NCBI GenBank assembly: GCA_029821455.1
Contig: JALGTI010000056.1
Coordinates: 1 to 21,821 of the forward strand
Direction: 5' to 3'
DNA from: Candidatus Zipacnadia bacterium
GTDB lineage: Bacteria; Armatimonadota; Zipacnadia; Zipacnadales; Zipacnadaceae
Length of the DNA stretch: 21,821 nucleotides
In this document: positions 1-7,095 of the stretch, in pieces
Layout of the letters: each line of letters opens with the position of its first letter
How positions within the stretch are numbered: position 1 is the first letter of the stretch
Notes under the pieces: model-generated
Databases searched by the model: none
What the model saw: the letters and a program-made list of their open reading frames with translations, nothing else
Told to the model about the DNA's origin: nothing
Program-made: the position numbers and the translations under genes

Positions 1-144
1 TGCGTCGCTGAGCCATTCGGCCCCCCGAGTATGCAGCAGTACCGGCTGGACCCGGCTAGGGTCGAGATGAGCGAAAAGCTCCAGTAGGCTCTTTTCAGCC
101 CCGCCCGTTTGCCGGGCGGTATCTATGTAGGCAATAGTTGCCAT
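1..144 (-). CDS. Glycosyltransferase family 4 protein, N-terminal fragment cut by window edge
   Basis: The reverse strand reads 48 codons from an ATG at 144 to the window edge without a stop. The peptide begins MATIAYIDTARQTGGAEKSL. The pattern of a short beta strand, then a loop with GGAE, then a helix SLLELFAHL is the acceptor-side N-terminus of GT-B fold GT4 glycosyltransferases, which build polysaccharides or glycolipids on the cytosolic face of the membrane. It lies 39 nt downstream of another GT4 gene on the same strand, so the two are probably co-transcribed. Only a weak ribosome-binding site (GGTAGAG) is seen. The donor-binding domain lies outside the window, so donor and acceptor cannot be inferred. 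Confidence 0.72.
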   Translation of the reverse strand, partial: MATIAYIDTARQTGGAEKSLLELFAHLDPSRVQPVLLHTRGAEWLSDA

Positions 145-183
145 ATCTCTACCATTGCGAGCGTGGAATAGAGGTAACTTAAG

Positions 184-1326
184 CTATTCGGCGCGGATGC
201 CCAACTCGCCCAACGCACCCTGAAAGCGCTCAGCCACATGCCCCCAGGTGAAGCCCTCCTCAATGCGCCTGCGCCCCTGCTGACCAAGCTGTTGTGCGAA
301 CTGCTGGTCGCTCAGAATACGGGTCAGCGCCCGGGCAATCTCCTCTGGGCTTTCAGGGTTCACCAGCAGGCCGCTCACGCCCTCGGCGATGGCATCTTCT
401 ACGCCCCCGGTACGCCCGCCAATCACTGGCTTGCCGCAGGCGTTAGCCTCCAGATAGACAAGGCCAAACCCTTCGCTCGGCTCACCCGCGACATCACGGC
501 TAGTCATAACGAGAACATCGCATAAATGGTAATAGGCGCTGAGCTGTTCGCCAGGAACTTCACCAATAAAGCCAACTAGCTCCTGCACACCCAACTCTTC
601 AGCCAGTGTTTCAAGCTCCTGGCGACGAGGCCCGTCGCCGACGATGAGGTAGCGGAGCCTGGGCACGGCCATCCGCACTTGTGCCAAAGCCCCCATCACC
701 ATATCCTGTCCCTTGCGGGCAACCAGCCGACTGACTGTGAGTATCACCTTCTCGTCAGTCAGCCCCAGGTGGCTTCTCAGCTCTGGCACGCTGCGAGTGC
801 CGTCCGTGTAAGCTTCGGGTCTGACCCCAGCATAGATGACGTGCACCTTGTCCGCCGGCAGCCCCCGCCGTGGCATCAGCCGGCTTGTATAATTGCTGAT
901 AGCCAGACCACCTGCCGCTCTTCGCAGCACGGCCTGCTGGACGGCCCACTTCATCACGTTGCCACCGGTCTGGATGAACTCTCTCCCATAGCCCATCACC
1001 ACGTAAGGCACAGCCAATCGCTTACGGGCCAGTATCGCGGCGACTCCCTCCGGCGACCACTTGGTCGCAATGATGGCCTCCGGCCGGGGGGTCACATTCA
1101 CTGCTGCCGTATTCATTGCCAGTGCGGTAGAGAGCAAGTCGCGGGCCGGCACCCGCAGGACGGGGTAGGGAACGGTCGCGTCGAAGGCCTGGCCGCCCGG
1201 CTGCTGAGTGGCGATAACCGTCAATTCTTCGCCTCGCTTAGCCAGAGCGCGGCACAGCTCGGCCACATAGGTTTGTATCCCACCCACCCTTGGAGGAAAG
1301 CCAGTGGCGAGAAAAAGCAAGCTCAT
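184..1326 (-). CDS. GT4-family glycosyltransferase, 380 aa
   Basis: A complete retaining GT-B glycosyltransferase that transfers a sugar from a nucleotide-sugar donor, probably to a lipid-linked or polysaccharide acceptor in the cytosol. The N-terminal acceptor domain shows GFPPRVGGIQTYVAEL (residues 9-24). The C-terminal donor domain shows SRLVARKGQD (199-208), with the Arg and Lys that usually hold the donor phosphates, and the EX7E motif EGFGLVYLE (285-293). It ends with the usual gene-length helix, and 380 aa is normal for the family. The ATG at 1326 has an AAGGG site about 8 nt upstream. It follows the GNAT gene by 94 nt and precedes a second GT4 gene on the same strand, which fits a polysaccharide cluster. 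Substrates cannot be read from the sequence. Confidence 0.93.
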   Translation of the reverse strand: MSLLFLATGFPPRVGGIQTYVAELCRALAKRGEELTVIATQQPGGQAFDATVPYPVLRVPARDLLSTALAMNTAAVNVTPRPEAIIATKWSPEGVAAILARKRLAVPYVVMGYGREFIQTGGNVMKWAVQQAVLRRAAGGLAISNYTSRLMPRRGLPADKVHVIYAGVRPEAYTDGTRSVPELRSHLGLTDEKVILTVSRLVARKGQDMVMGALAQVRMAVPRLRYLIVGDGPRRQELETLAEELGVQELVGFIGEVPGEQLSAYYHLCDVLVMTSRDVAGEPSEGFGLVYLEANACGKPVIGGRTGGVEDAIAEGVSGLLVNPESPEEIARALTRILSDQQFAQQLGQQGRRRIEEGFTWGHVAERFQGALGELGIRAE

Positions 1327-1420
1327 CGTAGATACCCTTGAATCCCTGACGACGCTGCCACGCTGCCTGGTTACTCACTGTCCTGCTTATTGTTGACGGC
1401 AGAGGCTATACAGCGGGTGA

Positions 1421-2563
1421 CTAACAGTCCAGGTGGCTCTGCCACAATTCGATGCGCGGGAACATCGCATTGGCCAAGTCCAGGGCCATCTGACTGGAGG
1501 CTGTCACCTGGCCTGTTTGCGCCAGGGCGGTGATGCTTATGTGGCCCAGCAGCCACGGCACCACGTCCTCCTCCCGCAGTGTCACACTGTGTTCGACATT
1601 CAGCCCCGGCCCCAACTCTCGCGCCACATTGTCCTCCACAGCCACCGCCACGCTGCGGTGCTCGGTGCTTACCGCCAGAGATGTCCTGGCATTATTCCAG
1701 TGGCTGTCGGTCAGCCGGTTGTGTAGCTCTGGACTCATTTGCGTAATGAACCTTCCCAGGTTGGTAATCAGCGCCATGTCGTGCAGGGGATCATAGGCAC
1801 GGCGGGCACGCTTCTTGTTGGCCCACACCATCAGTGGGTGCTGTGAATGCAAACCCAGCCGCAGCGTCTGGAAGCCCATCTGCGCCGCCTTCTCACACAA
1901 CACAGGGAGCATCGCCCCGTAGGCGTCCAACTCGCCTACCCGGTGTACCGACTCGGTCACCGTATAAAGGCCCTCTTCGGGCACGTGGAAGTTGCCCTGA
2001 CGACCAATAACGTAGCCACATAATCGGTTCCCCTGCATCGCCGCTAAGGAAAGCTCGCGGTGAATATGTTGGCGGTGCAGCTTGAAGTCAATCAGCCATC
2101 CAAACTCCTCGGGAGTGCGCAGGATAGCGCCGGGGGTGCGTCGTGCATAGAAGTCGTACAGCTCCCACAGGTCATCTGTGGAGGTCTCCGAGACCGGGAG
2201 GATTTGGTACTCTTTGTCCCTCGGGGCGAGAGTAGCTGCCTCTTCCATAGGTAACTCCACAAAAACATCGTCCAGGAAAAAGCCCTTGCGCCGGTGTTCG
2301 GTAACCGTGACCATATACCCTACCAGGCCCGCCCGGAGGGTGGCATCGCCTATCTTCACACGACGCGGCATTAACAACCCGGCTGAGACGATCTCACCAT
2401 CCACCTCTACCAGCGCCCAGCGGTGGGGCCGGTACGTAGGATCGGCTGTAATCTTGTCCAGGTCCCGCTGCCAATTGGTGTCTGTACCATACTCCCTGTA
2501 GAATAGGGCAACGAGCCGGTCTTCGTCCCTTGCCTCACCAAAGCGAATTTGAGCCTCCGCCAC
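1421..2563 (-). CDS. Eis-like GNAT N-acetyltransferase with SCP2-like C-terminal region, 380 aa
   Basis: The N-terminal GNAT domain has the acetyl-CoA-binding motif VGYMVTVTEHRRKGFF (residues 81-96), with the RRKG turn that binds pyrophosphate. The length of about 380 aa, a second GNAT-like half (around 150-260), and a C-terminal module ending with a Phe-Pro-x(n)-Trp tail match the Eis layout (GNAT, GNAT-like, sterol-carrier-like). Eis proteins acetylate amines, including lysines or aminoglycosides, but this family is broad and the substrate here is unknown. The frame is open from a TTG at 2569, but a perfect AAGGAGGT (2571-2578) lies only 1 nt from it and 7 nt from the GTG at 2563, so GTG is chosen. 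It sits between the EndoV-like gene and the GT4 genes on the same strand. Confidence 0.82.
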   Translation of the reverse strand: MAEAQIRFGEARDEDRLVALFYREYGTDTNWQRDLDKITADPTYRPHRWALVEVDGEIVSAGLLMPRRVKIGDATLRAGLVGYMVTVTEHRRKGFFLDDVFVELPMEEAATLAPRDKEYQILPVSETSTDDLWELYDFYARRTPGAILRTPEEFGWLIDFKLHRQHIHRELSLAAMQGNRLCGYVIGRQGNFHVPEEGLYTVTESVHRVGELDAYGAMLPVLCEKAAQMGFQTLRLGLHSQHPLMVWANKKRARRAYDPLHDMALITNLGRFITQMSPELHNRLTDSHWNNARTSLAVSTEHRSVAVAVEDNVARELGPGLNVEHSVTLREEDVVPWLLGHISITALAQTGQVTASSQMALDLANAMFPRIELWQSHLDC

Positions 2564-2570
2564 GATCAAA

Positions 2571-2578
2571 ACCTCCTT
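2571..2578 (-). promoter_or_regulatory. Strong ribosome-binding site that fixes the GNAT start
   Basis: AAGGAGGT on the minus strand, matching anti-Shine-Dalgarno over 8 nt. Its 7-nt spacing to the GTG at 2563 rules out the TTG at 2569, which would be 1 nt away. Confidence 0.85.
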
Positions 2579-2657
2579 GATGCTCTATACTGTTATCGGC
2601 CTTGTACACCGGCCATTAGAGGTCTAACGGATCGCTTCTCACCTTCGCCGTTTGTTT

Positions 2658-3326
2658 TCACTGTCCGCGTACGACTCTAGTTGCGGCATCCCCCGCTAGT
2701 CGGCAGGCCTGACGCACCCGACGTAAGGGCTCCGGCCACCTGTATTTCTCCGTCCACGCCAGTATCACCTTGCGGCAATCATCCAAGGTGACGAGGTTTC
2801 CCGGCGAGACGATAAGCGGCCGGGTGCCCCGCCTGGTACGCACAGCCGCGCCAACTGTCTCGCCCTCCAAAACCAGTGGCCGCCACGCGCCGCGCTCCTC
2901 AGGCGGCTGCTCATACTTGCCCACCAACGGCCGGTCAGCCACCCCAATGGTGGGTATGTCATACAGCACGCCCAGATGGGTAGCCAGGCCGCACCGCCGG
3001 GGATGGGCGATACCGTGACCGAGGCACAGCAGCGCGTCTGGCCGCAGTTCAATATCCTCCAGAGCTGCCTCTATCGCAGGGCCGACGGCAAAGATGAACA
3101 GCCCTGACATATATGGTCGCGGCGCAGGCCGCTGAATAACAACTGGCTCCTCATCGGCCAGTGCCACTGCCGTTGCTGTACCGGCGCGTTCTGCGGCAGC
3201 CACTGCGCACAGCCGCTCTGAGATACCTGCCAGCGGCACCAGTCTCACCCCACACGCCAGTCGCGTCTGCAACTCCTGCGCTGATTGCTGAGTCACGTTC
3301 CAGTCGGTCTCCACCTGCGGCTTCAT
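2658..3326 (-). CDS. Endonuclease V homologue lacking the catalytic residues, 222 aa
   Basis: The fold signature of endonuclease V (deoxyinosine/inosine 3'-endonuclease) is clear: PYMSGL (71-76), then PDALLCLGHGIAHPRR (96-111) and GLATHLGVLYDIPTIGVA (113-130), then a late VSPGNLV. Against my recollection of the Thermotoga maritima enzyme, the active-site positions are changed. D43 aligns with Ala (about residue 43), E89 of REGP is Val81 (AVGP), D110 of FDGQG is Leu102 (CLGHG), and K139 is Asp131. The family needs these carboxylates to bind Mg2+, so nuclease activity is unlikely, although the RNase H-like core and length are intact. The ATG at 3326 has GAGG about 7 nt upstream. It is divergent from the dehydrogenase gene and heads the minus-strand run. 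It may bind nucleic acid or have another role; function unknown. Confidence 0.85.
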   Translation of the reverse strand: MKPQVETDWNVTQQSAQELQTRLACGVRLVPLAGISERLCAVAAAERAGTATAVALADEEPVVIQRPAPRPYMSGLFIFAVGPAIEAALEDIELRPDALLCLGHGIAHPRRCGLATHLGVLYDIPTIGVADRPLVGKYEQPPEERGAWRPLVLEGETVGAAVRTRRGTRPLIVSPGNLVTLDDCRKVILAWTEKYRWPEPLRRVRQACRLAGDAATRVVRGQ

Positions 3327-3442
3327 CAGCTCGCCTCGATTCTCGCGGTATGATTTCTCTCATCTGAAGGGATACCCTTGTAACCCGCCGAAATACTACT
3401 GGTTACATTCAACCGTTTCGATTCAATCCAGGAGTGATTTAT

Positions 3443-4465
3443 ATGGGAAAGTCCGAAGTCTGGTTTGTCTGCACCCAGTCGCATCGAGAGAGAGTGTTCA
3501 AAGATGAGCACTGGGACCAGCTTTGCTCCGAGTTTGATGTCACCAGCAATGACACCGGGCAGAGCCTGACATCCGAGCAGGTGGCTGAAGGCTGTGCCGG
3601 CTACTGGGGCATCATCACTGGCTGGGGCGCGCCTCCGCTTGTCGCTGATGTGTTCGAAAACGACCCTGATCTGAGGATAATCGCCCACTCAGCAGGCTCT
3701 GTCAAGTATCTACTCAGCCAGGAAGTGGTAGACAAGTACCTGGTCCCACGGAACATCGTCACCTTTTCAGGTAACGTTGCCATGGCCTGCAATGTTGCCG
3801 AGTCCACAATCGGCCTACTCCTGATGACCTGCCGGCACTGGGTTCACATCAATAACCACTACCACGAAACCGGCGAGTGGCACCCTCCTGATGTTCCGCG
3901 CAATGTCCAGGGCCTGTTGGGCAGCACCATAGGCGTGGTGGGCGCCTCGGCCGTGGGTCAGGAGGTCATTCGCCTTTTGCAGCCGTGGGATCTCAATATC
4001 ATCTGCTACGACCCGTATGTAAGCGCCGAGCAGATGGCAGCACTGGGGGCTGAGAAAGTAGAGCTGAATGAGCTGTTCGAGCGCTCCGACCACGTGACCA
4101 TCCACGCGCCCACCACTCCTGAAACTGAGAAAATGATTGGGGCCGAGCAGTTGGCCTGCCTGCGCGATGGCGCGACCCTCGTCAACACCTCCCGGGGCTG
4201 GGTCATTGACCACGATGCCCTGTTGAAGGAGTGTCAGGCCGGGCGGCTGTTCGTCTGCCTGGATGTCACCACGCCAGAGCCGCTGCCGCCGGATAGTCCC
4301 TTCCGAGGGCTCAAGAGCGTGTATATTACCTCCCACGCGTCAGGCGCAGGCTACTATGGATACTTCAGGATTGGTGAGCAGACACTGCAGGCCTTGCGCG
4401 ACTGCCGCGATGGCAAGCCAGTCCAATATGCGGTGGACTACTCTCGCTATGCCACTCTGGCCTAA
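3443..4465 (+). CDS. D-isomer-specific 2-hydroxyacid dehydrogenase family protein, 340 aa
   Basis: An NAD(P)-dependent oxidoreductase that interconverts a D-2-hydroxyacid and a 2-oxoacid, related to phosphoglycerate dehydrogenase. The inner Rossmann domain contains GSTIGVVGASAVG (160-172) with Asp190 at the end of the second strand (ICYDPY), which favours NAD. The catalytic triad is present: Arg251 in NTSRG, Glu279 in TPEPLPPDSPF, and His298 in ITSHASGA. The frame is open from a GTG at 3434, but that codon overlaps the AGGAG site at 3430-3434. The ATG at 3443 is spaced 8 nt from the site and gives the expected N-terminus, so it is chosen. A GT2 gene follows after 29 nt and is probably co-transcribed. 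The exact substrate is unknown. Confidence 0.93.
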   Translation: MGKSEVWFVCTQSHRERVFKDEHWDQLCSEFDVTSNDTGQSLTSEQVAEGCAGYWGIITGWGAPPLVADVFENDPDLRIIAHSAGSVKYLLSQEVVDKYLVPRNIVTFSGNVAMACNVAESTIGLLLMTCRHWVHINNHYHETGEWHPPDVPRNVQGLLGSTIGVVGASAVGQEVIRLLQPWDLNIICYDPYVSAEQMAALGAEKVELNELFERSDHVTIHAPTTPETEKMIGAEQLACLRDGATLVNTSRGWVIDHDALLKECQAGRLFVCLDVTTPEPLPPDSPFRGLKSVYITSHASGAGYYGYFRIGEQTLQALRDCRDGKPVQYAVDYSRYATLA

Positions 4466-4494
4466 CCGCTGCCCGCCTCACCTGGAGGATTCAA

Positions 4495-5241
4495 TTGCCC
4501 TCACAATCCGCCGGCGAATATGACCTGTCGCTCATCATCCCCGCCTACAACGAGGCCGAGCGCATCGGTCGGGGACTGCAGACCGTCATAGCCTGGGTGG
4601 AGCAGTGCTGCATCACCACAGAACTCATCGTGGTGGATGATGGCAGCACCGATGGCACCGCCGAGGTAGTCAAGGTAGCGGTCGGCGACAGCCTGCCGCT
4701 GCGCATACTGCGCAATGAACCCAATCGCGGCAAGGGTTTCTCCGTCCGACGCGGACTGCTGGAGGGCAAGGGTGCGATTGTCGGCTTCAGTGACGCCGAC
4801 TTCTCAACCCCCATTGAGGAAGCCGACAGGCTGCTTGCAGCCATCAACGAGGAAGGTTATGACATCGCTATCGGCTCACGGGCGATGAAAGAGTCCATCC
4901 TTGCCCAGCGGCAGGCGTGGTATCGTGAGTATGCCGGCCGCGCGTTTAGCCTTTGCTACCGGCTGGTGCTGATTCCCGGCATCGTGGACTCCCAGTGCGG
5001 CTTCAAGTTCTTGCGGCGCGAGGTCGCCCACGCTGTGCTGCCTCACCAAACCCTGGATGGCTGGGCGTTTGATGCCGAGCTCCTCCACATCGCCCGCAGA
5101 CTGGGCTATACGATAGCCCAGATTCCTATCCGCTGGGTAAACGACCCCAGCAGTAAGGTGAAGATGTTACGCGACGGCCCCAAGATGGCCCTGGATGTCT
5201 GGCGCGCCCGCTGGCGCCATCGTAACCTTCGTCCTGGATAG
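4495..5241 (+). CDS. GT2 glycosyltransferase, dolichyl/polyprenyl-phosphate glucosyltransferase-like, 248 aa
   Basis: A GT-A fold inverting enzyme. Motifs run in order: LIIPAYNEAERIG (13-25), VVDDGSTDGT (46-55), the metal-binding DAD of FSDADFSTP (98-106), QCGFKFLRRE (167-176), and DGWAFDAELLHIARR (188-202). The GFKFLRR and DGWAFDAELL blocks are typical of the ALG5/DPG-synthase branch, which charges a polyprenyl phosphate with glucose or another hexose from a nucleotide sugar. Unlike ALG5 it has no N-terminal membrane anchor. The start is TTG, with GGAGG at 4484-4488 and 6-nt spacing; no nearby ATG fits. It follows the dehydrogenase gene by 29 nt. The lipid-linked sugar it makes could feed envelope polysaccharide assembly, which is inferred from context. 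Confidence 0.9.
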   Translation: MPSQSAGEYDLSLIIPAYNEAERIGRGLQTVIAWVEQCCITTELIVVDDGSTDGTAEVVKVAVGDSLPLRILRNEPNRGKGFSVRRGLLEGKGAIVGFSDADFSTPIEEADRLLAAINEEGYDIAIGSRAMKESILAQRQAWYREYAGRAFSLCYRLVLIPGIVDSQCGFKFLRREVAHAVLPHQTLDGWAFDAELLHIARRLGYTIAQIPIRWVNDPSSKVKMLRDGPKMALDVWRARWRHRNLRPG

Positions 5242-5285
5242 CGCCTCCATCGCGCCTTGAACGTCGCTAACGGCTCCCGCCACGG

Positions 5286-5314
5286 TTGACGCCTGTCGCT
5301 GCGGCAGATATAAT
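5286..5314 (+). promoter_or_regulatory. Near-consensus sigma-70-type promoter for the SH3b-NlpC/P60 gene
   Basis: TTGACG at 5286-5291 and a perfect TATAAT at 5309-5314 are separated by exactly 17 nt. Transcription would start near 5320-5322. The next in-frame start codon is a GTG at 5325, so the message would have almost no leader. A TTG that could be read as the start of the open frame is the -35 box itself. Confidence 0.8.
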
Positions 5315-5324
5315 TTTGCCTACT

Positions 5325-7094
5325 GTGTGGCATCGGAATACAGTTCAGTCCTCTCATTTAGGGCGACAAAGCCTTGCAATCGTTGCGGTATCCCTGCTGG
5401 TGGCAGTGACGTATGCCCCAGCCCGCGCGGGGAAGGTCTATCCTGCCTGGGTTATACCAGACACCCTCAATGTCCGCTCTGGCCCCGGCACCGACCGGGA
5501 CAAGATCGGCACTCTCACCAAGGGCACGAAAGTCTTCGTCACCGCCTTCCGCAACAAGTGGTGCTGGGCGAAGCTGCCGGACGGCAGTTGGGGCTGGCTG
5601 GCCGAGTGGCTGCTGCAGTTCTCGGCAGCCAAGGGCAAGGCTCTTGCAGAAGCGGCTGCCGGCAGCGGTGCCAGTTCCGCTGTGCATCCTCCTGCATGGG
5701 TTAAGGTTAGCAGTGTCAATGTCCGCAACGGGCCAGACTCCAACCACAAATCCTACGGGACCCTTAGGCGTGGCACTAAGGTTTACGTCCTTGAAAAGCA
5801 GGGCAACTGGCGGAAATGCCGTACCCCAGGCGGCAGTGGCTGGATCCGCCAGGATATGCTGGAGTTTGACATTGAAAAGGGACGCAAACTGGCAGGCACC
5901 TCAAGCGTCGATGAAGGAACAGCCAAGGCCTATGTCAAAGAAGACAATGTACGCTTGCGCAAGGGCCCTGGAAGAAGCTACGAGATAATAGACACCCTCA
6001 CCAAGGGGCAGACGCTGTATGTGACGGAAAAGCGCAATGACTGGGCGAAGGTGACAGTCCACGGCGGCAACACAGGCTGGATCGCCAACTGGCTGATAAA
6101 GTACGAGAGTGGGCAGAGCGACCGTGGGCCAGTCAGCATTACTCCCCCTGGCGATGATTTCCCCTCCCCAAGCAGTTCACGGACGGATGAAAGTAGTGAA
6201 CTTGTGGGCCTTGCCGCCTGGATTGGCGACGACCGGGTCAATATCCGCTATGGGCCAGGCCTCGAACATCAGGTGAAGGCGCAACTGAGCAAAGACACCA
6301 AGGTTTACATCCTCGATATGCAGGGGCACTGGCTGCAGCTCAAGTACAATGGCGACGAGAACGGCTGGGCAGCCGGCTGGTGCCTGAACTTCACCCCTCC
6401 CGGAACTCAACCCGCTATGGCTGAGGAAAACGGCCAGGAGGTGGAGGTGCGCGTAGGCTGGGTCGCGCGCGATGAAGTCAACGTCCGCAACGGGCCCGGA
6501 ACCAACTATCCTGAGATCGGGGAATTGACCCTCAGCACCGAGATTGTCATTATCGGCCAGAAGAGCCAGTGGTACAAGGTCGCGATGGACAACCACAAGG
6601 TCGGGTGGGTGGCCAGTTGGCTGATTGACACGCGAGCTGAACGTCGCGCCAGGCGCACCGATGCTGAGGAGGTGGCTGCCGCTGAAACAGCTACCCATGC
6701 CGCCCTATCCAGCGGAAGCAACCAGATGGGCAGCAAGATCATCGCTACTGCGATGACCAAGCTAGGCGCCTCGTATCGTCGTGCCAATGCCGGCCCCAAT
6801 GTCTTTGACTGCTCAGGCTTCGTTTACTGGGTGCACAAGCAGCACGGCATCACCCTGACGCGCAGCTCGTCCGATATGATAAACTACGGCAAGCCCGTTC
6901 CCCGTGATCAGTTGCAGCCGGGGGATGTGGTCTACTTCAAGAATACCTATCGCAGCGGCATCTCCCACGTCGGCATCTACATCGGCAACGGCGACTTCAT
7001 CCACGCTTCCAACCATCGCGGAGGCGTCAAGGTATCATCCCTCGCTTCAAGCTACTACGCTCCCCGCTATGTAACAGCTCACAGGATGTACTGA
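5325..7094 (+). CDS. Secreted peptidoglycan hydrolase with five SH3b repeats and NlpC/P60 domain, 589 aa
   Basis: A signal peptide (positive residues, hydrophobic core about 16-30, likely cleavage after ARA at 35) is followed by five bacterial SH3 repeats at about 40-100, 122-181, 200-260, 297-357 and 377-436. Each carries the NVRxGPG-type turn and ends in a GW(I/V/L)xxWL strand. A linker leads to an NlpC/P60 cysteine peptidase domain (about 468-589) with Cys496 (FDCSGFV), His548 (SHVGIYIG) and His560 (FIHAS). Such enzymes cut D-glutamyl-diaminopimelate or related bonds in peptidoglycan while SH3b domains hold the wall. The start is uncertain: GTG 5325 lies just after the promoter's predicted start site, whereas TTG 5286 would sit inside the -35 box and has no ribosome-binding site. 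The gene ends 1 nt from the convergent membrane-protein gene. Confidence 0.92.
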   Translation: MWHRNTVQSSHLGRQSLAIVAVSLLVAVTYAPARAGKVYPAWVIPDTLNVRSGPGTDRDKIGTLTKGTKVFVTAFRNKWCWAKLPDGSWGWLAEWLLQFSAAKGKALAEAAAGSGASSAVHPPAWVKVSSVNVRNGPDSNHKSYGTLRRGTKVYVLEKQGNWRKCRTPGGSGWIRQDMLEFDIEKGRKLAGTSSVDEGTAKAYVKEDNVRLRKGPGRSYEIIDTLTKGQTLYVTEKRNDWAKVTVHGGNTGWIANWLIKYESGQSDRGPVSITPPGDDFPSPSSSRTDESSELVGLAAWIGDDRVNIRYGPGLEHQVKAQLSKDTKVYILDMQGHWLQLKYNGDENGWAAGWCLNFTPPGTQPAMAEENGQEVEVRVGWVARDEVNVRNGPGTNYPEIGELTLSTEIVIIGQKSQWYKVAMDNHKVGWVASWLIDTRAERRARRTDAEEVAAAETATHAALSSGSNQMGSKIIATAMTKLGASYRRANAGPNVFDCSGFVYWVHKQHGITLTRSSSDMINYGKPVPRDQLQPGDVVYFKNTYRSGISHVGIYIGNGDFIHASNHRGGVKVSSLASSYYAPRYVTAHRMY

Positions 7095-7095
7095 A

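Noticed and set aside
888..893. TATAAT on the plus strand
   Set aside because: It lies inside the GT4 coding sequence and has no -35 element at 16-18 nt.
679..1341. A 220-codon plus-strand open frame
   Set aside because: It is antisense to the GT4 gene, rich in His, Arg and Gln with no domain, as expected for a GC-rich shadow frame.
3367..3379. Short inverted repeat AAGGG/CCCTT between the divergent EndoV-like and dehydrogenase genes
   Set aside because: Arms are only 5 bp and there is no second copy; a 10-base piece is shared with 1331-1340 but there it acts as a ribosome-binding site, so chance is likely.
5286..5324. TTG at 5286 as start of the SH3b-NlpC/P60 gene
   Set aside because: It is the -35 box of a strong promoter, has no ribosome-binding site, and would place a long non-hydrophobic stretch before the signal peptide.
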